Part shown: in pieces, positions 44,197-52,395 of the stretch
Layout of the letters: every line of letters begins with the position of its first letter
Numbering within the stretch: the stretch's first letter is position 1
Assembly: GCF_009765835.1 (NCBI RefSeq)
Contig: NZ_LMUS01000006.1
Span: 1,632,438-1,696,437 of the forward strand
Length of the DNA stretch: 64,000 nucleotides
Direction of reading: 5' to 3'
DNA from: Granulicella sp. L56
GTDB taxonomy: Bacteria > Acidobacteriota > Terriglobia > Terriglobales > Acidobacteriaceae
Notes under the pieces: generated by a model
Database searches by the model: none
Told to the model about the DNA's origin: nothing
The model's input: only the letters and a program-made list of their open reading frames with translations
Made by a program: the position numbers and the translations under genes

Positions 44197-44748
44197 AGAT
44201 TTAAAATCCCACGCGCGTCCTATTAACCTTAACCGGGACACTCAGCCACAACGCGCATCATCATCTCGAACCGAGCGCGCAGCCACAACCCACGCCATCA
44301 CAACCGGTCTCCTTCAACCACAACGGCACGTCATCTCGACCGAAGCCGCGCAGTTTTATCGCGCGGCGTAGTGGAGAGACCCCTGTATTTGTTCTTGCCG
44401 TTGCCTGTTCTTCCGAACGTTCCCCAGGCATTCTTCCACAGTTTGAGTCAGCCTTCAGCACCTCAAACCACCCTCTCCCATTCAGCCTTTTACCCGCTTT
44501 TTGCCCCAAAATGAACCAAAATCCGAACAAAACCGGCAAAAACCCGAAAAAACCTGTGGAAACCGAAGAAATCGGGTTGACAAAGCGCTCGGAAAAGCCG
44601 AAGGTGAATTGCGGTACGGTTCTCCGCACCCGCATGAACACTGGTGAACACGCATCCGGCAACGGATGTTTTTCCTCACCGGATCTTCACGCGGGCAAGG
44701 CGAGCGGGCCCAGAGTTTTTATATTTTGAACGCAAGAAGGAGTAATAC
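44197..44748. other. Repeat-bearing upstream region of the HU gene
   Basis: Stuttered family A left arms (near 44258 and 44293) and copy A12 fill 44250-44390. Further right the strand is A- and C-rich without a convincing gene. TTGACA at 44577-44582 is a good -35 match for the HU promoter, but no -10 of equal quality stands 16-18 bases downstream. The HU ribosome site (AAGGAG) is at about 44737. Confidence 0.5.
44329..44390 (+). repeat. Family A dispersed hairpin repeat, copy A12
   Basis: Full arms with a different perfect central stem, GCCGCGC-agttttatc-GCGCGGC. Confidence 0.9.
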
Positions 44749-45045
44749 ATGGCAAAGGGAATGACTAAGACAGCACTGGTTCGCCACCTGGCGGAGAAGC
44801 TCGAGATCACCAACAAGCAGGCAGCAGCCGGCATCGAGCTGCTCGCTGAGACCGCAGTCAAAGAGACCAAGAAGAACGGCGAGTTCACCATTCCCGGCAT
44901 CGGCAAGCTGGTAAAGGCAGAGCGCAAGGCCCGCCTCGGTCGCAACCCCCAGACCGGCGAGACCATCAAGATCAAGGCAAAGACCGTGGTCAAGTTCCGC
45001 GTCGCCAAGGTTGCCAAGGACACGATCGCTCCGCCCAAGAAGTAA
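44749..45045 (+). CDS. hup: HU-family nucleoid DNA-binding protein
   Basis: 98-residue histone-like protein that bends DNA as a dimer. The HU fold is complete: TKTALVRHLAEKLEITNKQA (helices), GEFTIPGIGKLVKAERKARLGRNPQTGE (arm with the conserved RxGRNPxTG) and IKIKAKTVVKFRVAK. It starts with a good GGAG site and ends before a strong terminator, so it is probably monocistronic and abundant. Confidence 0.96.
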   Translation: MAKGMTKTALVRHLAEKLEITNKQAAAGIELLAETAVKETKKNGEFTIPGIGKLVKAERKARLGRNPQTGETIKIKAKTVVKFRVAKVAKDTIAPPKK

Positions 45046-45075
45046 CTTTGTCGCGGTAGCATCATGAATGAACTA

Positions 45076-45129
45076 CGATAGCCCGTTGTGTCCCTGCCAC
45101 CCGGCAGAGGCACAACGGGCTATCGTTTT
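45076..45129 (+). terminator. Rho-independent terminator of the HU gene
   Basis: CGATAGCCCGTTGTG (45076-45090) pairs perfectly with CACAACGGGCTATCG (45111-45125), followed by TTTT; a CTGCC/GGCAG stem lies inside the loop. Confidence 0.92.
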
Positions 45130-45255
45130 GCCCAACCCAGACCACCACAAACATACCCGTCACAACCGGCAGCGAAGCCGCCACAAAAGCACGTCACCGC
45201 AATCGGATGCGTCACCACAAAAGCACGTCATCTCAACCAGAAGCATCTCAAAGCA

Positions 45256-45301
45256 CGTCATCTCGACCGAAGCGAAGCGAAGTGGAGAGACCCCTGTATT
45301 T
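45256..45301 (+). repeat. Family A dispersed hairpin repeat, copy A13
   Basis: Short form, preceded by several degenerate left arms with a period of about 30 bases. Confidence 0.9.
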
Positions 45302-45368
45302 CGCCCTCGCCGTTGCCTGTTCTTAAAATCCCCGCAGAGCCGCGGTCGGTCTTCGCCTTTGATTGGTG

Positions 45369-46136
45369 CTAATCAATCGGTGTCACACCATCCTGCGGCA
45401 CCGATGCCTTCGGAATCAGCGCACGCGCCACCAGCGACACACCCAGCGAGACGATCACGCCCTGCGTAATCAAAAACGCGTTATACCGATACCCCACGGC
45501 GATAAACGCAATCGCCACACCCCACATATAAATCTCGCCAAGCAAAGCCGTACCCCACGCAGCAGGCGTCTGCGATGAAGCCACACGCGGCGTAAGCGCA
45601 GGCAGCAGCCGCGGAACCCGCGCACAGTAGGCCAGATAAGGCTCGCCCAGCTTCGCCGCAAGAAAAGCCTCTTCGCCCAGAATCAATCGAATCTGAAAAA
45701 CCACAATCGCAACGATCGTGAACACAGCGCCGCTCGGCGGCATCAGCAGCGCCAGAGCCAGCACATGGATCACGGTCCCGAGGTAGAGCGGATTGCGCAC
45801 GAAACGATAAGGCCCGGAAGCGACCACGCCGTTGCCCTGAAACGTATGCGCCTTGACGGTATTGGCTCCTAGATACGCCGAGCCCCATGTACGCAGCGCA
45901 GCACCCGCGAGCGCACAAACAATGCCAACGATCAGCAGCACGTTGAACGCGGTCGCAATGCCGACCGTACCCGACTTCAGCATCGCCAGATAGGCCGCCA
46001 GCGTCCCCCAGACGTGCGCGTTAGGGCCAGACGAGTCCACATGCAGCCAGCGGTCCCACGGCGCCGTAAAGCCCAGCACGATGATGACGAAGTGAATCAG
46101 GAAGCGAAACCGAAACTCAAACATTGTAGCTTTCAT
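45369..46136 (-). CDS. Isoprenylcysteine carboxyl methyltransferase (ICMT)-like membrane protein
   Basis: About 255 residues, six or more hydrophobic helices. The ICMT/PEMT signature is present: GPYRFVRNPLYLGTV (SAM-binding RHPxY-like block) and EEAFLAAKLGEPYLAYCARVPRLLP. Bacterial members methylate phospholipids, small thiols or unknown lipids. The ATG at 46136 has AGCGGAGAG directly upstream; a second ATG lies four codons later, and the open frame extends to 46187. Confidence 0.85.
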   Translation of the reverse strand: MKATMFEFRFRFLIHFVIIVLGFTAPWDRWLHVDSSGPNAHVWGTLAAYLAMLKSGTVGIATAFNVLLIVGIVCALAGAALRTWGSAYLGANTVKAHTFQGNGVVASGPYRFVRNPLYLGTVIHVLALALLMPPSGAVFTIVAIVVFQIRLILGEEAFLAAKLGEPYLAYCARVPRLLPALTPRVASSQTPAAWGTALLGEIYMWGVAIAFIAVGYRYNAFLITQGVIVSLGVSLVARALIPKASVPQDGVTPID

Positions 46137-46187
46137 CTCTCCGCTCAGCGGACCTCTTTCTTTCGCATTCCACCACGCCTGCAACAC

Positions 46188-46371
46188 CTATAGCTATTTC
46201 CTCTCAGGTGTAAATCTCTTCGCTTGTCATTCCCGAAGAAAACAGGTGTGGCTTCCTTTTGTTTGCCATTCCCCAAGGGAACAGGGATAGCTTCCTTTCG
46301 CTTGTCATTCCCGAAGGGAATCTGCGTTTTGCTCGAATCACCAAAGCTTTATCCGGAGGAGAACCGCTCTA
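46188..46371 (+). repeat. Family C repeat block, copy C2 (three units)
   Basis: Three degenerate tandem units (AGGTGTAAATCTCTTCG, AGGTGTGGCTTCCTTTTG, AGGGATAGCTTCCTTTCG), each followed by a CATTCCC block; the last continues into GAAGGGAATCTGCG, TTTTGCTCGAATCA and GGAGGAGAACCGCTCTAA. Same orientation as C1. Confidence 0.82.
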
Positions 46372-46408
46372 ACTCAACCGCAGATCCCAACAAAACCTCA
46401 ACCCAAAA

Positions 46409-46432
46409 TAAGTAACCAAATTAGTTACAAAT
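46409..46432 (+). repeat. 24-nt repeat at the parB 3' end
   Basis: Contains GTAACCAAATTAGTTAC, an interrupted palindrome. Close copies in reverse orientation lie inside folC at 53832-53855 and 53865-53888. Confidence 0.7.
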
Positions 46433-47352
46433 TAATCCTGCCCACCCAGCGCAGTTAGAATCGCATCAAAATCCTCCAGCCCGGAGTACTCGATAATCAC
46501 CCGTCCCTTGCCTTTTTTATCTTCGATCTGGACTTTCAAGCCCAGCGTCCGCCGCAGCTTGTCCTCGGCCTCGCGAACATTGGGGTCCACCTCGGGCTTC
46601 GCCTTGTCCGCCTTCTTCTGTTTCGACTCCGGATTGATCAGCCCCTGAACATACGTCTCCGTCTGCCGCACCGACAGAGACAGCGCAATCACCTTTTGCG
46701 CTGCCGCACTCATCGACTCCGCCGTATCCAGCGACAGCAGCGCCCGCGCATGGCCGAAGCTCAGGTCGCCGGACTCCACCTTCTGCTGCACCGTCTCCGG
46801 CAAACGCAACAAACGAAGGAAGTTAGCCACACTGGCCCGCTCCTTGCCGGTGCGCGTCGCCATCTGCTCCTGTGTCAGGTGAAACTGCTGGCTCAACCGC
46901 TGATACGCCCGCGCCTGCTCCATCGGGTTCAGATCGGCACGCTGCAGATTCTCGACAATCGTGATCTCGAGCGTCTGCTCATCCGACACCTGTCGCACGA
47001 TCGCCGGGATCGTCGACTTGCCAACGCGACGGCTCGCCAGCCAGCGGCGCTCGCCCGCGATCAGTTGATAGCGGTTCGGCACATCCAGCGGCCTCACCAG
47101 GATCGGCTGCACCACGCCCGTCGCCGCAATCGAAGCGGCCAGTTCGGCCATCTTCGCGTCATCAAAGCGCGTACGCGTCTGAAAGGGGTTGCGCTCAATA
47201 TGGTCGAGCGGAATCTCGAGCGGCTTGCCGTTCGATTCGACGGCAGCCGTAGCCGCGATCTGGGGAACGACTGCCGGACGTGCAGGCAGCAGAGATTCGA
47301 GACCTTTGCCCAGCGCCCGGCGCTTAGGATCGTGAGTGGTAGCGGTTGGCAT
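46432..47352 (-). CDS. parB: Chromosome partition protein ParB
   Basis: CTPase that loads at parS and spreads to form the segregation complex. 306 residues: ParA-interacting N-terminus RRALGKGLESLLP, CTP-binding domain with GERR (100-103) and ENLQR (134-138), helix-turn-helix at about 156-180 (LTQEQMATRTGKERASVANFLRLL) and a C-terminal dimerisation domain ending in LTALGGQD. It lies downstream of parA on the same strand, in the usual rsmG-parA-parB order. Confidence 0.96.
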   Translation of the reverse strand: MPTATTHDPKRRALGKGLESLLPARPAVVPQIAATAAVESNGKPLEIPLDHIERNPFQTRTRFDDAKMAELAASIAATGVVQPILVRPLDVPNRYQLIAGERRWLASRRVGKSTIPAIVRQVSDEQTLEITIVENLQRADLNPMEQARAYQRLSQQFHLTQEQMATRTGKERASVANFLRLLRLPETVQQKVESGDLSFGHARALLSLDTAESMSAAAQKVIALSLSVRQTETYVQGLINPESKQKKADKAKPEVDPNVREAEDKLRRTLGLKVQIEDKKGKGRVIIEYSGLEDFDAILTALGGQD

Positions 47353-47403
47353 ATTTTTACGCTTTCTGTTGTCTTTCCCTTGACCTGTCTTGACTTTGAT
47401 TTG

Positions 47404-47439
47404 TCATCCTTCCGCAAAGCGGGAGGACCTGCGTTTGCC
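47404..47439 (+). repeat. Family E dispersed repeat, copy E2
   Basis: TCATCCTTCCGCAAAGC followed by GGACCTGCGTTTGCC, a diverged copy of E1, upstream of parB. Confidence 0.6.
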
Positions 47440-47468
47440 GTTGCCTTTTTCTAAATCGGTGTAAAGCC

Positions 47469-47502
47469 GGGTGCCCCATGTCCCGCTTCTGGGACGTGGG
47501 TT
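47469..47502 (+). repeat. Family B palindromic repeat, copy B2
   Basis: GGGTGCCCCATGTCCC, loop gcttct, GGGACGTGGGTT, between parB and the parA stop. Confidence 0.85.
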
Positions 47503-47533
47503 TTCAAAGCGGCACAAAATCCAACTCCAACCC

Positions 47534-48490
47534 TTACTTCGAAGACCGCCAAAACCTCTTCTTCTCCGGCTGCTGGAACGACTTCAGCGAACTCGCGGCA
47601 GCAGCAGCGGAAGCCTTGCGGCGCTGCTCCTCGGGGCTCTTGATCTGGTTGCGCGCCAGCAGCTCCATCGCGAGCTCGCGGTAAGCCTCCGCTCCCCGCG
47701 ACTTGGGATCGTAGAGCGAGACCGGCTTGCCGTGGCTGGGCGCTTCGGCCAGCCGAATGTTACGTGGAATCGTTGTCGTCAACAGCTTGTCGGCGAAGAA
47801 CCCCTTCAGGTTCTCCGTCACCTGCTGCGAGAGGTTGGTGCGGTCGTCATACATCGTCAACAACACGCCCTCCAGCGACAGCTTCGGATTAAAGGACTGC
47901 GTCACCCGGTCGAGCGTCGACATCAGCTCCGAGATGCCCTCCAGCGCGAAGTACTCCGCCTGCATCGGCACCAACAACCCATCCGCCGCCACCAGCGAGT
48001 TCAGCGTCAGCAAATCCAGCGCGGGCGGACAATCCAAAATGATGAAGGGGTACCTGGCACGGACCGGCTCCAGCGCATCGCGCAACCGGTACTCGCGGCG
48101 GTCCTGCGCTACCAGCTCGATGTTCGCGCCGATCAGGTTTTTGCTGCCGGGAATCAGCGAGAGGTTCTCGACCTCGGTCGGCACGATGATCTTGTCGGCA
48201 GCGGCATGGCCCATCAGCAGGTCGTAGATGCTCGAACGCTCTTCGTCGCGCCCGAAGCCGAGGCCGCCGGTAGTATTCGCCTGGGGATCGCAATCGATCA
48301 GCAGGGTCTGCAGGCCCTCCAGCGCGAGCGCGGCGGCAAGATTGATAGCGGTAGTCGTCTTGCCGACTCCACCCTTCTGATTGACGACTGCGAGCACCTT
48401 GGAACCGGTCGCGCCGGATGGTTCAGGGGTGGGCTTGGAACCGGAAGGAGCGCTTGGCTGAGGCTTACTGGATGGAGGATTTTCGGGCAT
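47534..48490 (-). CDS. parA: Chromosome partition ATPase ParA (Soj)
   Basis: Deviant Walker ATPase that moves ParB-parS complexes over the nucleoid. With the start at 48490 the protein has 318 residues and the P-loop KGGVGKTT at 39-46, then DCDPQANTT, FIILDCPPALDLLT and NIRLAEAPSHGKPV. A longer frame starts at 48601; both ATGs are followed by the same CCCGAAAA, and neither has a strong ribosome site. I prefer the inner one because the outer extension covers DnaA-box-like repeats and codes for low-complexity residues, but this is uncertain. Confidence 0.93.
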   Translation of the reverse strand: MPENPPSSKPQPSAPSGSKPTPEPSGATGSKVLAVVNQKGGVGKTTTAINLAAALALEGLQTLLIDCDPQANTTGGLGFGRDEERSSIYDLLMGHAAADKIIVPTEVENLSLIPGSKNLIGANIELVAQDRREYRLRDALEPVRARYPFIILDCPPALDLLTLNSLVAADGLLVPMQAEYFALEGISELMSTLDRVTQSFNPKLSLEGVLLTMYDDRTNLSQQVTENLKGFFADKLLTTTIPRNIRLAEAPSHGKPVSLYDPKSRGAEAYRELAMELLARNQIKSPEEQRRKASAAAAASSLKSFQQPEKKRFWRSSK

Positions 48491-48640
48491 GGCTTGGTAG
48501 ATGAAAGGGTATCGGGCATAGGCCGCATGCGCAATATCGTTCTCGGTGTGGAGAAGCGCCGCCATCTGTGGAGAACTTGTGGAATCCGCCTTTTCGGGCA
48601 TATTCAGGGGAGTTAGGGGTGGCGCGGTGTGGAAAACTTT

Positions 48641-48656
48641 TGTTCCACGTGGAACA
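48641..48656. promoter_or_regulatory. parS site 1
   Basis: TGTTCCACGTGGAACA, a perfect 16-bp palindrome differing from the widespread parS consensus TGTTTCACGTGAAACA by one symmetric pair. Confidence 0.9.
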
Positions 48657-48670
48657 ATTAGCGCGAAGCT

Positions 48671-48704
48671 GGGTGCCCCATGTCCCGATTCTGGGGCGTG
48701 GGTT
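48671..48704 (+). repeat. Family B palindromic repeat, copy B3
   Basis: GGGTGCCCCATGTCCC, loop gattct, GGGGCGTGGGTT, with stem mismatches. It is the last plus-oriented copy of family B. Confidence 0.82.
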
Positions 48705-48737
48705 TACGAAGCGCCAAAAATCTTGCCACCCACCCAA

Positions 48738-48753
48738 TGTTCCACGTGGAACA
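48738..48753. promoter_or_regulatory. parS site 2
   Basis: TGTTCCACGTGGAACA, ending one base before the rsmG stop codon. Confidence 0.9.
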
Positions 48754-49356
48754 TCAACCCCGCGAAGCAATCAACAATACCCCGCTCTGCGAGCCGGGTA
48801 TAGCAACCGTGGTCTGTAGAGGAAACTTCACCAGCGCCGGAGCACTGGCCGCACTTGTCAGCAAAACCACCTGACGCAGCGCACGCGACTCGGCCGCAGC
48901 AACCGCCACAGCCATATTATCCACGGCCCGCAGCGCCACGCTGTGGAACTGCCGCTCTGCAGGCATCGCCTCCACCCGGCCGGCCCAGACCTCGGTCGAG
49001 AGCCCAAGCGTACGCACCACCTCGCGGAGAAAGCTCGCCTTCTTGTTCTGCGACTCTGCAAGGGTGACCTGGATCTCAGGATGCAGCAAAGCAATAGGAA
49101 CTCCGGGAAAGCCCGCCCCAGAGCCTAAATCAAGCAGCGTCGGCGTGTCAGCAGCCAGATGCCGTGCGGCAAACAGGCTTTCGCCAAAGTGGCGGCGAAC
49201 GATCTCTTCCGGATCACGGATGGCAGTCAGGTTGGTACGGGCATTCCACTTAAGCAAAAGGTCGAGATACGCCGAAAGCTGGGGAAGAATGCCCGCAGGC
49301 GGCGCGAGGTAGGGTTGTAGCAGGCTTGCAATTACGGACTCTGAGAGCGTGGCCAT
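48754..49356 (-). CDS. rsmG: 16S rRNA m7G527 methyltransferase RsmG (GidB)
   Basis: Methylates N7 of G527 in 16S rRNA; loss gives low-level streptomycin resistance in many bacteria. 200 residues with WNARTNLTAIRDPEEIVRRHFGESL at the start and the SAM loop LLDLGSGAGFPGVPIAL (DLGSGAGFPG at 76-85). It heads the leftward rsmG-parA-parB group. A parS site abuts its stop codon. Confidence 0.95.
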   Translation of the reverse strand: MATLSESVIASLLQPYLAPPAGILPQLSAYLDLLLKWNARTNLTAIRDPEEIVRRHFGESLFAARHLAADTPTLLDLGSGAGFPGVPIALLHPEIQVTLAESQNKKASFLREVVRTLGLSTEVWAGRVEAMPAERQFHSVALRAVDNMAVAVAAAESRALRQVVLLTSAASAPALVKFPLQTTVAIPGSQSGVLLIASRG

Positions 49357-49401
49357 GGGGATGGTTCAGTATCTCAGATGGGTGCAGCCACAGCAGGAAG
49401 G

Positions 49402-49432
49402 CTTAACACCGATCTGCACCGATCACACCGAT
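49402..49432 (+). repeat. Family D repeat, left arm of inverted pair D2
   Basis: CTTAACACCGATCTGCACC followed by GATCACACCGAT. Its exact 31-bp reverse complement lies at 49531-49561. Confidence 0.92.
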
Positions 49433-49530
49433 CAAAGACAAGAGTTGACCACGAATACCAGGGATAAGTGCGGATTTTAAAGCAAAGGCTTATCTCTTCC
49501 GTATTAATCCGTGGCATTCGTGGTCGCTTT

Positions 49531-49561
49531 ATCGGTGTGATCGGTGCAGATCGGTGTTAAG
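49531..49561 (-). repeat. Family D repeat, right arm of inverted pair D2
   Basis: Reverse complement of 49402-49432. Between the arms GACCACGAAT and ATTCGTGGTC make a second, nested pair. parS site 3 starts 9 bases later. Confidence 0.92.
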
Positions 49562-49569
49562 TAGTTGCA

Positions 49570-49585
49570 TGTTCCACGTGGAACA
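49570..49585. promoter_or_regulatory. parS site 3
   Basis: TGTTCCACGTGGAACA, between the D2 palindrome and the aldo/keto reductase stop codon. Confidence 0.9.
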
Positions 49586-49591
49586 ATCCAA

Positions 49592-50596
49592 TCAAGCTGA
49601 CTTATCGATCGACTTCAAACTGGCCTCCGCGTAGCGCTCACCCGTAATCTCCTCCTGCGGGACGGCTGCGGCAAGCTCCTCAACCTCGGCTGGCGTCAGC
49701 TTGATCGAAGCGGCTGCGGCGTTCTCTTCGAGGTATTTGCGCCGCTTGGTTCCGGGGATCGGCACAACGTCCTCTCCCTGCGCCAGAACCCAGGCCAGCG
49801 CTAGTTGCCCGGCCTTCACCCCTTTGCGCTCGGCGATAGCACGAACGCGCTCGACCAGAACCTGGTTTTGTGCGAGGGCCTCGTTGCTGAAACGGGGATA
49901 TCGAGCGTTGCGGGTGTCCTTTTCGCCCAGATCGCTCACTTTGGCGATGGTTCCGGTCAAAAAGCCGCGACCCAACGGGCTATACGGAACGAATCCGATG
50001 CCAAGCTCGCGTACCGTGGGCAGAATCTCGGCCTCGACGTGGCGCTCCCACAGAGAGTACTCGGTCTGGAGCGCAGTAATGGGGTGCACCTTATGGGCGC
50101 GGCGAATGGTCGCCGGAGACGCCTCGGATAGCCCTAAGTACCTTACTTTGCCTTGCTTTACCAGTTCCGCCATGGCTCCGACCGTGTCTTCAATGGGAGT
50201 ATTGGGATCGACGCGGTGCTGGTAGTAGAGGTCGATGTGGTCGAGGCCGAGGCGCTGGAGCGAGGCATCGCAGGCGGCGCGAACGTACTCGGGCTTTCCG
50301 CTCAGCGACCATGTGTTTGGGTCTGCCTTGGTGCGGAGGTTGGCGAATTTAGTGGCGAGAAAGACCTCGTCGCGACGGCTGGCGATGGTTTTCCCGATAA
50401 GCTCCTCGTTGTCGCCGATACCGTAGACGTCGGCGGTATCGAGAAAATTGATGCCGAGATCGAGGGCACGCAGCAAGGTCGCTGCCGACTCCTCATCGTT
50501 GCGCTCGCCGTAAAACTCACTCATACCCATACAACCGAGACCCATGCGGGAGACGATTGCCCCTTGTGAACCTAACTTTACCTTTTCCATGCTCAT
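49592..50596 (-). CDS. Aldo/keto reductase
   Basis: NADPH-dependent carbonyl reductase, about 334 residues, TIM barrel. The catalytic tetrad is visible: D in [10 protein letters not shown] with its Tyr, K in LATKFANL and H in YYQHRVDP. The coenzyme end segment is [17 protein letters not shown]. It resembles the AKR13/YakC-like group that reduces small aldehydes and ketones. The start is at 50596 or two codons later; neither has a clear ribosome site. Its stop is 6 bases from parS site 3. Confidence 0.92.
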   Translation of the reverse strand: MSMEKVKLGSQGAIVSRMGLGCMGMSEFYGERNDEESAATLLRALDLGINFLDTADVYGIGDNEELIGKTIASRRDEVFLATKFANLRTKADPNTWSLSGKPEYVRAACDASLQRLGLDHIDLYYQHRVDPNTPIEDTVGAMAELVKQGKVRYLGLSEASPATIRRAHKVHPITALQTEYSLWERHVEAEILPTVRELGIGFVPYSPLGRGFLTGTIAKVSDLGEKDTRNARYPRFSNEALAQNQVLVERVRAIAERKGVKAGQLALAWVLAQGEDVVPIPGTKRRKYLEENAAAASIKLTPAEVEELAAAVPQEEITGERYAEASLKSIDKSA

Positions 50597-50675
50597 AAAG
50601 GGGTTAGATGGCGGGCAGGAGAGTTATGGTGCGGTTGGCGCAATCATTGTCGCTTCAAAGCCGTGCCATAAAGCA

Positions 50676-50721
50676 CGTCATCTCGACCGGAGCGCAGCGT
50701 AGTGGAGAGACCCCTGTATTT
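50676..50721 (+). repeat. Family A dispersed hairpin repeat, copy A14
   Basis: Short form, the last plus-oriented copy before the switch point. Confidence 0.9.
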
Positions 50722-50787
50722 GTTTTGTATCGCCATTAACCCCCACACTATCAATGACGTGATTCTTTTGGTCGAACGAGCCAATGC

Positions 50788-50848
50788 AAATACAGGGGTC
50801 TCTCACTGCGGCGTGCGATAAAGCTGCACGCCTTCGGTCGAGATGACG
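50788..50848 (-). repeat. Family A dispersed hairpin repeat, copy A15
   Basis: Central stem GGCGTGC-agctttatc-GCACGCC; the arm has GTGAGAGACC (one base fewer). It is the first copy in the minus orientation to the right of the switch. Confidence 0.9.
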
Positions 50849-50878
50849 TGGTTTTGTGCGAAGGGGGTGGTTCAGGAA

Positions 50879-50894
50879 TGTTCCACGTGGAACA
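50879..50894. promoter_or_regulatory. parS site 4
   Basis: TGTTCCACGTGGAACA, 6 bases before the stop codon of the class I amidotransferase gene. Confidence 0.9.
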
Positions 50895-50900
50895 CTGCCT

Positions 50901-51677
50901 CTACTTCGAGACCGAGATATGGATGGAGCGGGGAATCCACGCAGTGGCCTCAGCGATAAAGCGGTGGAAGAGGGCGCGGGAGGCAGCGCTGATCTCATAG
51001 CTGCGCTCGGGATGCCACTGGACACCGAGAACGAAGTGGCTGCTGTCGGGCGTTTGGCCGCCCTCGACGGCTTCGATGACGGCGTCCTGCGGACAACGGG
51101 CCGAGACGCGGAGGCCGTCGCCGGGGATGCCGATGGCCTGGTGGTGGCTGGAGTTGACGGGCAGGCGGAGGTAGCCGTCCTGCTCGGGAGCCTCTTCAAG
51201 AGGAATCATGGTGGCGAGCAGGGAGTCGGGCGCGATGGCGGCAGTGTGGGCGACGGCCACGCTGCGCCCGGCGGGGTGGTTCACCGGCATGGGGGCGAGA
51301 TGCTGCACGAGGGTGCCGCCGCGCCAGACGTTCAGCGACTGCGTGCCGAAGCAGATGGCGAAGATGGGCTTATAGAGGTTGTGGGCGTCCTGAATGAGCA
51401 GCTCGTCTACATTCTCGCGGCCCGCGTCGGCTGGTTTGCACTCGGGGACGGGGTCGTGGCCGTATTTGTGCGGGTTGACATCGGCGGGGCTGCCGGGCAG
51501 CAAAACGGACTGGCAGGTGTTGATGAGGTCGGCGGTCTGACGCGGGGAGAGGTTGAGGGGGATTTCTACGGGGTGGCCGCCTGATTTTTCGATGGCAGCG
51601 GCGTAGACGGGCCAGGCAATGCGGTTGTACTCGGCGTCGGTGCTGGTGGGGAGCGGAATGGCGATGCGCGGCTTCAT
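50901..51677 (-). CDS. Peptidase C26 / gamma-glutamyl-GABA hydrolase-like amidotransferase
   Basis: 258 residues of the class I glutamine amidotransferase-like hydrolases (PuuD group). The nucleophile elbow is FAICFGTQSLNVWRGG (Cys in a CxGxQ motif), and GVQWHPERS carries the catalytic His and Glu. LLPGSPADVNPHKYG is typical of the PuuD family, whose members hydrolyse gamma-glutamyl amides. No putrescine pathway genes are nearby, so the physiological substrate is open. No strong ribosome site. Confidence 0.88.
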   Translation of the reverse strand: MKPRIAIPLPTSTDAEYNRIAWPVYAAAIEKSGGHPVEIPLNLSPRQTADLINTCQSVLLPGSPADVNPHKYGHDPVPECKPADAGRENVDELLIQDAHNLYKPIFAICFGTQSLNVWRGGTLVQHLAPMPVNHPAGRSVAVAHTAAIAPDSLLATMIPLEEAPEQDGYLRLPVNSSHHQAIGIPGDGLRVSARCPQDAVIEAVEGGQTPDSSHFVLGVQWHPERSYEISAASRALFHRFIAEATAWIPRSIHISVSK

Positions 51678-51703
51678 AGCTGGTCTTTATGATACGGCTT
51701 ACG

Positions 51704-51738
51704 GCTTAACGACGATCTACACCGGTGGCACCGATTAA
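51704..51738 (+). repeat. Family D fragment
   Basis: CTTAACGACGATCTACACCGG then GGCACCGATTAAGG; a diverged single arm, without an inverted partner. Confidence 0.55.
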
Positions 51739-51746
51739 GGACGGTT

Positions 51747-52292
51747 TCAAGCAGCGGAAATATCTGAGAACGCAACGCGACGACCAACAAACGCGAAGGC
51801 AAACAGAAGAACGGCTGTGAGCCAGGCACCAAGGCTGACAGGGGCAGGCACGTACATGGCGATCGCAACGCCACTCACGATCAGCGTTGCGGAGAGAACA
51901 CCAAATTGCCACATGCCGTACATAAAGATGAATGGAAGATAGTGAGCCCCCAGGACAATCATGAACGCTGGATAGAACCATACGGGGTGAAGTGCTGCAA
52001 TGCCGATCACCAGCGGCAGCGTCAACGGCAGAGTGAACGCGACCTGGATCCCAAGTGCGTTCATGGGGTGTCCCTTGGGCAAGGCGTAGGCATGCCCCAT
52101 GCTACGGAGCAGCAGTTGGGTCAGAGGAAAGATCAGGAACCCACCTAGAATGAGGATCCACTCTCCAAGCAGGAATGAGTGCCATGTGCACGCTGCAGCG
52201 GACACAGACCACAACACAGCCGAGACGAGCTGACCCGCAAAGCCGCCCATGAACGTTTCGCGAACATCTTTCTGCGCGGCGACGATTTCCAT
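51747..52292 (-). CDS. DUF7010-like integral membrane protein
   Basis: 181 residues with about six hydrophobic helices. The motifs QKDVRETFMGGFAGQLVSAVLW, LPKGHPMNALGIQVAFTLPL and WFYPAFMIVLGAHYLPFIFMYG match the DUF7010 family as I remember it. Function unknown. The ATG at 52292 is used; a longer frame to 52418 is coded by repeat C3 and is discarded. Confidence 0.78.
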   Translation of the reverse strand: MEIVAAQKDVRETFMGGFAGQLVSAVLWSVSAAACTWHSFLLGEWILILGGFLIFPLTQLLLRSMGHAYALPKGHPMNALGIQVAFTLPLTLPLVIGIAALHPVWFYPAFMIVLGAHYLPFIFMYGMWQFGVLSATLIVSGVAIAMYVPAPVSLGAWLTAVLLFAFAFVGRRVAFSDISAA

Positions 52293-52320
52293 GACGCCAT
52301 CATAGCGGCAGGGGCGCTTT

Positions 52321-52383
52321 TTATCCTCAAGATATAGTTTTGGTGATTCGAGCAAAACGCAGATTCCCTTCGGGAATGACAAA
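52321..52383 (-). repeat. Family C repeat, copy C3
   Basis: Reading on the minus strand: TTTGTCATTCCCGAAGGG, AATCTGCGTTTTGCTCGAAT and the trailing segment. Opposite orientation to C1 and C2. Confidence 0.8.
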
Positions 52384-52395
52384 CCATAGGGGTTC

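Larger units (their letters stand above)
45046..45368. other. Intergenic region with terminator and family A array
   Basis: It holds the HU terminator (45076-45129), then family A left arms near 45159, 45192 and 45226, then the full copy A13. The last 65 bases resemble family D fragments. No gene is visible. Confidence 0.65.
48491..48753. other. Candidate origin segment between parA and rsmG
   Basis: Four TGTGGA words (48547, 48567, 48578 and 48628) lie within 90 bp. TGTGGAAAA at 48628 fits the DnaA-box consensus in reverse (TTTTCCACA); the others have one or more mismatches. Two parS palindromes and family B copy B3 follow. No strongly AT-rich unwinding region is evident, which argues for caution. 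Confidence 0.4.
50597..50900. other. Intergenic region holding the polarity switch of the repeats
   Basis: It contains copy A14 (plus), a 66-bp spacer richer in A and T, copy A15 (minus) and parS site 4. No gene is visible. This is where family A changes direction. Confidence 0.6.

Noticed and set aside
44511..44729. 72-codon frame upstream of the HU gene
   Set aside because: Composition is low-complexity (Lys/Pro/Asn), there is no ribosome site, and it probably overlaps the HU promoter.
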